64,000 nucleotides of DNA, taken from Corynebacterium vitaeruminis. GTDB taxonomy: Bacteria; Actinomycetota; Actinomycetes; Mycobacteriales; Mycobacteriaceae. Shown one piece after another: positions 57,913 to 64,000 of the stretch. The stretch is from positions 36,942 to 100,941 of the forward strand of contig NZ_JVVM01000010.1 in NCBI RefSeq assembly GCF_001054325.1. The letters run 5' to 3'. Position numbers and translations under genes: made by a program. The notes under the pieces are model-generated. The model was not told the DNA's origin, searched no databases, and saw nothing but the letters and a program-made list of their open reading frames with translations. The number at the start of each line of letters is the position of its first letter. Within the stretch, counting starts at the first letter, position 1.

Positions 57913-57942
57913 TTGACGGTCGCTTTGACGCGGACGTATTCT
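57913..57942 (+). promoter_or_regulatory. Sigma-A-type promoter of the ncRNA candidate
   Basis: TTGACG (57913-57918) and TATTCT (57937-57942) are separated by 18 bp, close to the consensus housekeeping promoter. Transcription would begin near 57949, after the cobS terminator, with no open reading frame following. Confidence 0.5.
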
Positions 57943-57948
57943 GAGGGC

Positions 57949-58110
57949 ACACCGCCGGGAAGGCGGAGTACAGGAGGCTCGTTTCGGGGCTCGCCCAAAT
58001 TATTTTGCGCCGACCGTTTGCCGGGGCGCCAAGAACGAGCACACCTTCTAGCCTCCCAGCTAATTAAAAAAGCGCGTCCCGTCGCAGCAATGCACGGGGC
58101 GCGCTTTTCT
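57949..58110 (+). ncRNA. Candidate structured small RNA between cobS and the VWA gene
   Basis: The segment between the 57913-57942 promoter and the terminator at 58071-58105 can fold with several complementary pairs: CCGCC/GGCGG (57952-57966, loop GGGAA), GCTCGTT/AACGAGC (57977-57983 with 58034-58040), GGAG/CTCC (57973-57976 with 58053-58056) and GCGCC/GGCGC (58007-58011 with 58025-58029). The expected length is about 160 nt. I do not recognise the family; it does not match RNase P RNA, tmRNA, 6S or SRP RNA motifs. It could be only a cobS 3' region. Confidence 0.4.
58071..58109 (+). terminator. Terminator ending the ncRNA candidate
   Basis: AGCGCGTCCCGT (58071-58082) pairs over 12 positions, with one G-T, with ACGGGGCGCGCT (58094-58105), followed by TTTTCT and preceded by AAAAAA. 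It could act on both strands. Confidence 0.88.
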
Positions 58111-58146
58111 ATGTTGGGCTAGTACTCCCGGGCTTGGGTTAAGTGG

Positions 58147-58285
58147 GGGTTAGTGACTGCGGTTATGTTAGCGACGGCGGGCCAATGCAAGTTAGTGACC
58201 GCGTTTATAGCAAAAATAGCCCGAAAAATGGTCTGAAGTGCTATAAACTCCTACAGTTTCACATGTGCAGCCCCGTAATTTTTAA
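58147..58285 (+). repeat. Dispersed intergenic repeat, copy B
   Basis: The plus-strand counterpart of copy A (53450-53622, minus), with the shared blocks listed there and a few dozen substitutions or small gaps. Both copies lie between convergent genes, close to intrinsic terminators, and face opposite directions about 4.7 kb apart. Confidence 0.85.
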
Positions 58286-58310
58286 GGTTGTCAGCTTTGG
58301 GGTTAAGCAG

Positions 58311-58349
58311 AAAAAGTGTGTCCACCCGGCGATATGCCAAGCGGACACA
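58311..58349 (-). terminator. Intrinsic terminator of the VWA-domain gene
   Basis: On the minus strand TGTGTCC (58343-58349) pairs with GGACACA (58317-58323), with an internal GC-rich GGC/GCC pairing, followed by CTTTTTCTG. It lies about 70 bp beyond the stop at 58421. Confidence 0.75.
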
Positions 58350-58420
58350 TTCTTGCGGGTTAACCCCCCTACTATTCGGGAGCTCCCCCCCTTACAGTCT
58401 TCCCAACCCTTACGGTCTTT

Positions 58421-60523
58421 TTAATCCTTGCGCTTCTTGTTCTGGTAGACAATCGCACCTGCGATACCGATGAACACAACCACAACAGCAACAACGGTGC
58501 CAATAACCAGCGGGTTCATGCCCCCGTCTTCCAAGTCCGACGCGGATGCGGATGCCTGAGAATCCGTATCCGAGGAATCAGATTCCTTCGACGCATCTTC
58601 CGAGGAATCCCCTGACGCCTCCGTTTCCGACTCCCCCTTGGCCAGAATCGGCTTGTCGGATGGAGTCGGGCCATTTTTGTCGGTCGGTCGCCAGTCAGGC
58701 CCCTTGGTTGGCTTGTCATCCAGGAGGAATGCGAGCTGGAACGGCTGATCGATGCCACTTATCTCTTCATCGGGGCGATAGTTAGCCATTCGGACAGTCG
58801 CGTAGTAGTAACCGGCGTTGGCTACGGGTCGTCCACCAACGTTGGTGTTTCGGTTGTTGTACTCAATCGGACGATCTGTTGCCAAATTCAGAGCCTCGGA
58901 ATCCCTATAAAAGTGCATCGTTCCATCCGCAACGGAAACCTCGAATGGATTCAGCAGGGCAACTCCCATGGAATCGGCATTGTCGCGCTCCGAATTGCCA
59001 GTGCGAGCAGCAACCACAGGTCGCTGACCCCACTCGACAGGGATCTTGTAGTACTTCTGCTCACCGGGGACGATGGTGTCGGAGATAGTATCCCCAGATT
59101 TAACTTCCGGCGCTTGGGCTGCGTTATTGCCGCCATTTACGGGCTTGGCTTCACCAAAGGTGGCCTCTTTGTAGGCTTTGTCCCCGGTCGAGGAAGACCG
59201 CCCTTCATTTAGCTTGTCAGCATCCTGCTTCTTCAGCACTGGCTCAAACTGAACGCTAACCTCGACCTTCACGGGTTCATCACGATAGTCCGCTACTGAT
59301 TCGCTATCATAGACCCACATGTTGTTTGCGACGAGCCACTTGGTTTGATCGCAACTGGATTCGATGCGGTCGCTATCCCAATCAAGAATGCTTGCATCAG
59401 CTGACGTTGGAGTCCACGAATCGGCACTAGCTTCGGCGCCAGTCAGCGCCCCCATGCGACCGTCGTCCTGGCATTTTCCGCCGGTTTCATTGATGATCTC
59501 GTCAACTTCAGTTCGGACATCCTGCTGGCCCTTACCCTCAGCATCGATATTCGCTAACACCTTTGAGGTAACAATCGCGTTGTGCCCCTTCGGCACTGCG
59601 ATTCGGTAATAAAGCGGAGTGCGATCGTGCTGGGCAACCTCTGGCACCAGCGTCGTCTGGTACTTGCCCTCGCCGAGCCACTTCGCGCCTTCCTTAGTCT
59701 CGGAGAACTCGAACGGAGTACCCGTGGTTTCGTAGCCCTGCACTGACCGCTGAGTCAAGAACTTCATGTGGTCTGCGAGCTGGTTGGCATCATCGGCGGT
59801 CATGCTCTGTCCACCAGATACCTGCGCGACGCACTCAAGCTCAGCGCGAGCCTCTTCATCGACCTTGAATCCCACGGTGTGAATGGTCAGGCCAACGCCC
59901 TGTCCAGCCAACTCTTTGGCGACCTCGCACACTGGTGGAGGCGCACAAGTATCAATACCATCGGAGACCAAGATAATTGACCGCTCCCCGTCCGGTCCTA
60001 GCTCTTCGGCAGCCTTACGCAGTGCATTGCCAATCGGGGTGTAACCCTTGGCCTGCAACCCGGCAATCTTGCCCTTCAGGCCTTCCTTGTCCACCTTTTG
60101 AACCGGCGACAGCACCTCGATGTCTTGGCAACCACGCTCGCGGTTGGCTTCATCACTGGATTCACGCTGGCCATAAACCAGCATGCCAAGCAGCGCGTCC
60201 TCCGGGAGGGAGTCAATTAGCTCCGTGGATGCGCGCTTTGCCGCATCGAGGCGGGTACCTCCAGCATCGTCGGCAAGCATCGAGCCAGACAGATCCATGA
60301 TTAGCTCTGCCTTTGCTTCGCCCGAGCCGCCTTCGCCCGAAGGAGCGGGCTGCTCCGCTCCGGACGGTGCAGGCGTATCCTGAGCTGCAGCCACGGGAGT
60401 CGGAATAGCAGTAAACCCGATTGTCCACACCGCCAGCAACAGCGTGACGACGACGGCTACCGTTAGGCGCTTTGAACTACTTGACGAGGAACTATCTCTA
60501 AATAAGTTTCGAATTACTACCAT
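58421..60523 (-). CDS. Large secreted, membrane-anchored VWA-domain protein
   Basis: The start is the ATG at 60521-60523 with GAGG 7 nt upstream (a GTG sits directly before it), giving 700 residues. Signal peptide about 20-48, a Pro/Gly linker, then a von Willebrand factor A domain with an intact MIDAS: DLSGS (77-81), TPIG and LVSDGID. A long beta-rich external region follows, then an acidic Ser/Thr/Asp-rich stalk and a C-terminal membrane helix (MNPLVIGTVVAVVVVFIGIAGAI) with a KKRKD end. There is no LPXTG motif. The function is unknown; ligand binding or adhesion at the surface is plausible. Confidence 0.85.
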   Translation of the reverse strand: MVVIRNLFRDSSSSSSSKRLTVAVVVTLLLAVWTIGFTAIPTPVAAAQDTPAPSGAEQPAPSGEGGSGEAKAELIMDLSGSMLADDAGGTRLDAAKRASTELIDSLPEDALLGMLVYGQRESSDEANRERGCQDIEVLSPVQKVDKEGLKGKIAGLQAKGYTPIGNALRKAAEELGPDGERSIILVSDGIDTCAPPPVCEVAKELAGQGVGLTIHTVGFKVDEEARAELECVAQVSGGQSMTADDANQLADHMKFLTQRSVQGYETTGTPFEFSETKEGAKWLGEGKYQTTLVPEVAQHDRTPLYYRIAVPKGHNAIVTSKVLANIDAEGKGQQDVRTEVDEIINETGGKCQDDGRMGALTGAEASADSWTPTSADASILDWDSDRIESSCDQTKWLVANNMWVYDSESVADYRDEPVKVEVSVQFEPVLKKQDADKLNEGRSSSTGDKAYKEATFGEAKPVNGGNNAAQAPEVKSGDTISDTIVPGEQKYYKIPVEWGQRPVVAARTGNSERDNADSMGVALLNPFEVSVADGTMHFYRDSEALNLATDRPIEYNNRNTNVGGRPVANAGYYYATVRMANYRPDEEISGIDQPFQLAFLLDDKPTKGPDWRPTDKNGPTPSDKPILAKGESETEASGDSSEDASKESDSSDTDSQASASASDLEDGGMNPLVIGTVVAVVVVFIGIAGAIVYQNKKRKD

Positions 60524-60526
60524 CAC

Positions 60527-60856
60527 AGCGCCTCAAACTTTCTCCCACTTATAGAGAACCAATCGTGTTGGTAGTTTTTCACAGTGACTCTGGTCACGCT
60601 AGAGATGTTTTAACGGCTAAACAAATGCCCTATGAACAATGCATGAACCCGGAGCACAGCGGCGCAGTCGTTGGGTAACCCGCAAAGCATAAAAGAAGCC
60701 CCTGACCAGCACACGCTGAGCAGGAGCCCCGAAAGTACCAAACTTCAGTACCTATTATTTATTTATTTTTTGCCGACCTATGCCTATACCTAAGTCTGTA
60801 CCGAACCAAGGTTCGGCCAAACCCAGGCCCGGCCGAGCCAAAGCTCGATGCCGAAA
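60527..60856. other. 330-bp gap between ilvE and the VWA gene
   Basis: Holds the ilvE terminator (60690-60727), a perfect inverted repeat CCGAACC-AA-GGTTCGG (60801-60816), a TTATTTATTTATT run (near 60756-60770) and presumably the VWA gene promoter in the part nearest 60527. No gene seen. Confidence 0.65.
60690..60727 (-). terminator. Intrinsic terminator of ilvE
   Basis: On the minus strand GCTCCTG (60721-60727) pairs with CAGGGGC (60698-60704), enclosing CAGC-GTGT-GCTG, followed by TTCTTTTAT. It lies about 130 bp beyond the ilvE stop. Confidence 0.7.
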
Positions 60857-61972
60857 CTAGGCCTCAACGAGCTTGTAAATCCAACCGTGGACATCCTCAA
60901 TCTCACCGTGCTGAATACCAGTCAGACGCTCGCGCAGCTTCATAGTCCACTCGCCGGTCTCACCACCGTTGACCTTGAACTCTCCCTCAGCGGACTTCAC
61001 AAAACCGACCGGGGTGATAACTGCAGCGGTACCGCAGGCAAAAGCCTCGCTCATGGCACCAGAAGTGGCGTCATTCTTCCACTCCTCGGTGGAGATGCGA
61101 CGCTCCTCCACATTCATGCCGAGATCCTGAGCTGCCTGCAGCAGCGATGCCCGGGTAATGCCCGGCAGCAGCGAGCCAGACAGCTCTGGGGTCACGAGGC
61201 GAACACCAGCCTCAGCGGTTTCATCCGGGTAGATGAACGCCAGGTTCATGCCACCCATTTCCTCGATGTACTTGCGCTCGACAGCGTCCAGCCACACAAC
61301 CTGGTCGCAGCCCTTTTCCTCTGCCTGCTGCTGAGCCGCCAGAGAGGCTGCGTAGTTGCCTGCGAACTTCGCAGCACCGGTACCACCCGGAGCGGCACGC
61401 ACATACTCGTGGGAAATCCACACGGTCACCGGGTTAATGCCACCGGAGAAGTACGCACCGGCAGGAGAAGCGATGAGCAAGAAGGTGTAGGAGTTGGACG
61501 GGTGCACACCCAAGGTGCTCTCGGTGGAGAACATGATTGGGCGCAGGTACAGGGACTCTTCGCCACCGGCTGGCGGCACCCACGCTGCATCGGCCTCGAC
61601 CAGCAGGCGGATAGCCTCAAGGAAGGTCTCCTCCGGCAGCTGCGGCATTGCAATGCGATCAGCGGAGTGCTGGAAGCGGCGAGCATTCTGCTCCGGGCGG
61701 AAGGTAACGATGGAACCATCCGGCATGCGGTACGCCTTCAGACCCTCGAAAATCGACTGCCCGTAGTGCAGCACTGAAGAGGACGGCTGCATTTCAATCG
61801 AACCGTAGGCCTGCAGCTTGGCATCATGCCAGCCCTTGTCTGCAGTCCAGTCAATTCGGACCATGTGGTCGGTGAAGTGCTTACCAAAACCAGGGTTGGC
61901 CAGAATTTCCTCGCGCTCGGCATCAGAGAGTGGATTCGGGTTACGTTCGATTGCAAATTCCAAAGCAGACAT
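60857..61972 (-). CDS. ilvE: Branched-chain amino acid aminotransferase
   Basis: The ATG at 61970-61972 is chosen because AGGA lies 8 nt upstream (an ATG 9 nt earlier and an open frame to 62167 also exist). 371 residues, fold type IV PLP enzyme, beginning [17 protein letters not shown] lysine K202 lies in [15 protein letters not shown], and [14 protein letters not shown] is the C-terminal phosphate-loop segment. It carries out the last step of Val, Leu and Ile synthesis. Divergent from pepA; homologue Rv2210c. Confidence 0.95.
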   Translation of the reverse strand: MSALEFAIERNPNPLSDAEREEILANPGFGKHFTDHMVRIDWTADKGWHDAKLQAYGSIEMQPSSSVLHYGQSIFEGLKAYRMPDGSIVTFRPEQNARRFQHSADRIAMPQLPEETFLEAIRLLVEADAAWVPPAGGEESLYLRPIMFSTESTLGVHPSNSYTFLLIASPAGAYFSGGINPVTVWISHEYVRAAPGGTGAAKFAGNYAASLAAQQQAEEKGCDQVVWLDAVERKYIEEMGGMNLAFIYPDETAEAGVRLVTPELSGSLLPGITRASLLQAAQDLGMNVEERRISTEEWKNDATSGAMSEAFACGTAAVITPVGFVKSAEGEFKVNGGETGEWTMKLRERLTGIQHGEIEDVHGWIYKLVEA

Positions 61973-62194
61973 GTCTTTCATCCTAAACCGTCGAGGATCG
62001 AGTCGTATTAATACTCGCCCCCGAAAGACCGTGTTAGTCAGGCCAATGTCAGCGTCGCGGGCACTAGGCGCGGGTACATTCCAATTGTCGTGGCGCTGTC
62101 TCGCCAGTCCGTTGTCCAGGGGTGAAGGACACGAGCCGGCAAATAGGGATACGGTGGTGTACCACATAGTACGACTACAAGGAGATGCAACTAC

Positions 62195-63733
62195 ATGTCA
62201 GTCCCCGCTAACAATGATTCGGCGCAGTTCGGCGTCTCTCGCAACGCCGCAATTTTGTCCGATCGCCTTCCGGCCATCGGCACTCGCGTGGTCATCGCCG
62301 GCGGCGAGTCGCTGCCCGCGGACACAGACGCGGTTCTCGTCGCGCTTATCGACGGCGAGGAGGGCCTCGAACTGGTCGCGCCAGAGGCCATCGGTTCGGT
62401 TGCAGAGCAGCTTCTCGCTTCCTTTGAGGCAGTTTCCGCAAGCGCTAAGGCCGAGTCTGTGACCACAATCCCGGCTCCAGCTGGCCTGAATGTCGACAGT
62501 GTCACCGGTGTTGGCGTGGGCTCCGAAGATTTGGATGCCGAGGACATCCGCCGTGCCTGTGGTGCCGCTGCTCGCCGTATGAAAAAGGCCAAGGTTGTCT
62601 TTAACACTCTCGGCACCATCGACCCGCAGGCTGCTGCCGAGGGCTTCGCGCTGGGCGCTTACTCTTACTCCGGTCAGAAGAGCGACGAAGACACCGACGA
62701 GGTTACCCAGAAGGTTGTTGTTTTGGGCGCTGATGATGCCGTCGTAAAGCGCGCCGCAGCGATTGTGGATGCGGTTGCTACTGCGCGCGACTTCGTCAAT
62801 ACGGCTTCGTCGCACCTCTACCCCGAGACGTTTGCTGATGCAGCTGCGGCGTTGGGTCGTGACGCAGGACTCGAAGTCGAGGTGCTTGACGACGACGCCC
62901 TGCGCGCCGGCGGTTTCGGAGGCCTCAATGCCGTGGGTGATGGATCCTCGCGCGGGCCGCGCCTGGTGCGCCTGGTCTGGAAGGGCGATGAATCGGCAGA
63001 GAAGTCGCTGGGACTGGTCGGCAAGGGCATTACCTTTGATACCGGCGGCATCTCGCTGAAGCCGGGCGCCAGCATGGAGAACATGATCTCCGATATGGGG
63101 GGCGCTGCGGCTGTTATTGCCACGGTCGTACTGGCTGCTCGCCTAGGTGTATCCACTCCGGTGACCGCAACCGTTCCAATGGCCGAGAACATGCCCGGTG
63201 GAAAGGCTTACCGTCCGGGCGATGTCATTACGCAATACGGCGGTAAGACCATCGAGATTCTGAATACCGACGCTGAGGGCCGCCTTGTGCTCGCAGATGC
63301 CATTGTCCGTGCTTGTGAGGACAAGCCGACCCACCTCATCGACACCGCTACCTTAACCGGTGCGCAGCTGGTCGCTCTTGGCGAGCGCACCCCGGGCGTA
63401 CTGGGTAACGACGAGTTCCGTGACCGCGTGGCGGAGCTGTCACAGGGCATTGGCGAAAACGGTTGGGCAATGCCGATTCCAACTGAGCTGGCGGAGGCAC
63501 TGAAGTCGCCGGTGGCAGACCTGCGGAATGTCACCAATTCCCGCTTTGGCGGCATGAGCGTGGCCGCTGCATACCTACGCGAATTCGTTGGCGAGGATGT
63601 TGAATGGGTTCACATTGACGTCGCCGGCCCGGCCTTCAATACGACCGGGGAGTATGGTTATACCCCGAAGCGGGGCACTGGCGTTCCGGTTCGTACGATG
63701 TTCTCTGTGATTGAGGATTTGGCCACGAAGTAG
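62195..63733 (+). CDS. pepA: Leucyl aminopeptidase (M17)
   Basis: 512 residues with a strong AAGGAG site before the ATG. The C-terminal catalytic domain has [15 protein letters not shown] and the family signature [13 protein letters not shown] near residue 356, which together provide the two-metal site and catalytic residues. The N-terminal macro-like domain is the usual length. It releases N-terminal residues from peptides in the cytoplasm. Homologue Rv2213; the pepA-E2 order is conserved. Confidence 0.95.
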   Translation: MSVPANNDSAQFGVSRNAAILSDRLPAIGTRVVIAGGESLPADTDAVLVALIDGEEGLELVAPEAIGSVAEQLLASFEAVSASAKAESVTTIPAPAGLNVDSVTGVGVGSEDLDAEDIRRACGAAARRMKKAKVVFNTLGTIDPQAAAEGFALGAYSYSGQKSDEDTDEVTQKVVVLGADDAVVKRAAAIVDAVATARDFVNTASSHLYPETFADAAAALGRDAGLEVEVLDDDALRAGGFGGLNAVGDGSSRGPRLVRLVWKGDESAEKSLGLVGKGITFDTGGISLKPGASMENMISDMGGAAAVIATVVLAARLGVSTPVTATVPMAENMPGGKAYRPGDVITQYGGKTIEILNTDAEGRLVLADAIVRACEDKPTHLIDTATLTGAQLVALGERTPGVLGNDEFRDRVAELSQGIGENGWAMPIPTELAEALKSPVADLRNVTNSRFGGMSVAAAYLREFVGEDVEWVHIDVAGPAFNTTGEYGYTPKRGTGVPVRTMFSVIEDLATK

Positions 63734-63905
63734 CCGGTCATCCGACTACGCCCCGCCCGGCTGAAATCCTGACTGGAATGAGCTATTCCACGTACCAGCC
63801 GAGGGCGGGCACAGCCCACGGGCAAGCAGAGTTTTCACCCTGTAAGCTTATTTGTAATAACCGTCTTAAAACGAGATTTCTTTACTTTTCGAGGAGTGCA
63901 CAAAC

Positions 63906-64000
63906 ATGGCGACCTCTATTGAGATGCCGGAGCTCGGTGAATCAGTCACCGAAGGCACCATTACCACCTGGCTGAAGAAGGTCGGCGACACCGTCGAGGT
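63906..64000 (+). CDS. sucB: 2-oxoacid dehydrogenase E2 dihydrolipoamide acyltransferase (first 31 codons; cut by window edge)
   Basis: From the ATG at 63906 (GAGGAG 9 nt upstream) the frame reads [20 protein letters not shown] and continues into [10 protein letters not shown], the start of a lipoyl domain. In corynebacteria the gene at this locus encodes the E2 shared by the pyruvate and 2-oxoglutarate dehydrogenase complexes; the name sucB/aceF varies. The lipoyl-lysine and catalytic domain are outside the window. Confidence 0.9.
   Translation, partial: MATSIEMPELGESVTEGTITTWLKKVGDTVE

Larger units (their letters stand above)
57862..58420. other. 559-bp convergent intergenic region with ncRNA candidate and repeat copy B
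   Basis: No protein gene is supported. In order it holds a short CCCC-GTT-GGGG-TTTTCTTT terminator after cobS (57883-57901), a promoter-like pair plus structured segment ending in a terminator (57913-58110), repeat copy B (58147-58285) and the terminator of the minus-strand VWA gene (58311-58349). Confidence 0.75.

Noticed and set aside
57951..57985. Cobalamin riboswitch on the plus strand
   Set aside because: Only a short GGGAAGG...AGTACAGGAG resemblance to the 3' part; the conserved core is missing and no plus-strand gene follows before the terminator.
53450..58285. Composite transposon carrying the cob genes
   Set aside because: The inverted repeats have no transposase, and the enclosed gene order is the ancestral actinobacterial order, so the repeats are probably independent insertions.
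60755..60775. Terminator at the TTATTTATTTATT run
   Set aside because: No stem precedes the run on either strand; the ilvE terminator is at 60690-60727.

Overview
The window is chromosomal DNA of a Corynebacterium-type actinobacterium. Evidence is the gene content and order: the dcw division cluster, the metF/idsA/mptB/pknL block, class II DAHP synthase, pimB' with NlpC/P60 hydrolases, the ctaE-qcrCAB / ctaF-ctaC respiratory block, ltsA, cobUTS, ilvE, pepA and the shared 2-oxoacid dehydrogenase E2 gene. This order closely follows what is known of C. glutamicum and the Rv2145-Rv2215 region of M. tuberculosis. The species cannot be fixed from the sequence alone. I saw no tRNA or rRNA gene, insertion sequence, prophage or CRISPR array.

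Region 1 (1-18,639, minus strand) is the division and peptidoglycan cluster, transcribed right to left: mraZ, rsmH, an FtsL-like protein, ftsI, murE, murF, mraY, murD, ftsW, murG, murC, ftsQ, ftsZ, pgeF, sepF (cut by the left edge). It covers UDP-MurNAc-pentapeptide synthesis, lipid I/II formation and the septal synthase and scaffold. mraZ is separated from rsmH by an intrinsic-terminator-like hairpin. The 700 bp upstream of mraZ is packed with GTGGGG/CCCCAC hexamers, including a triple repeat at exact 10-bp spacing that fits the MraZ operator model.

Region 2 (19.3-31.4 kb) holds a DUF3040-type membrane protein, a HEPN-like protein, a GNAT acetyltransferase, an LppM-type lipoprotein and metF. 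It continues with a prenyl/carotenoid/lipoglycan block in the order idsA-crtI-mptB-crtB, then an Rv2175c-like DNA-binding protein divergent from pknL, which encodes a kinase with five PASTA repeats.

Region 3 (31.4-41.9 kb) holds aroG, an RNase AS homologue, an acyltransferase, a ROK glucokinase, pimB' and two NlpC/P60 endopeptidases. The second endopeptidase gene lies behind a recognisable ydaO-type (c-di-AMP) riboswitch. A DEDDh/GIY-YIG nuclease and trpD follow.

Region 4 (42.4-52.9 kb) encodes the cytochrome bc1-aa3 branch: ctaE-qcrC-qcrA-qcrB on plus, ctaF and ctaC on minus. An ABC-F ATPase gene sits between, and ltsA, the glutamine amidotransferase that amidates cell-wall diaminopimelate, follows.

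Region 5 (52.9-64.0 kb) holds an A-type Fe-S carrier, a DUF3043 membrane protein, cobU-cobT-cobS (late cobalamin assembly), a large VWA-domain surface protein, ilvE, pepA and the start of the E2 gene. Two convergent intergenic gaps (52,927-53,855 and 57,862-58,420) carry diverged inverted copies of the same non-coding repeat about 4.7 kb apart. The second gap also has a promoter-to-terminator segment that could encode a structured RNA of about 160 nt. These two gaps, the mraZ control region and the crt/mptB arrangement are the most unusual parts of the window.
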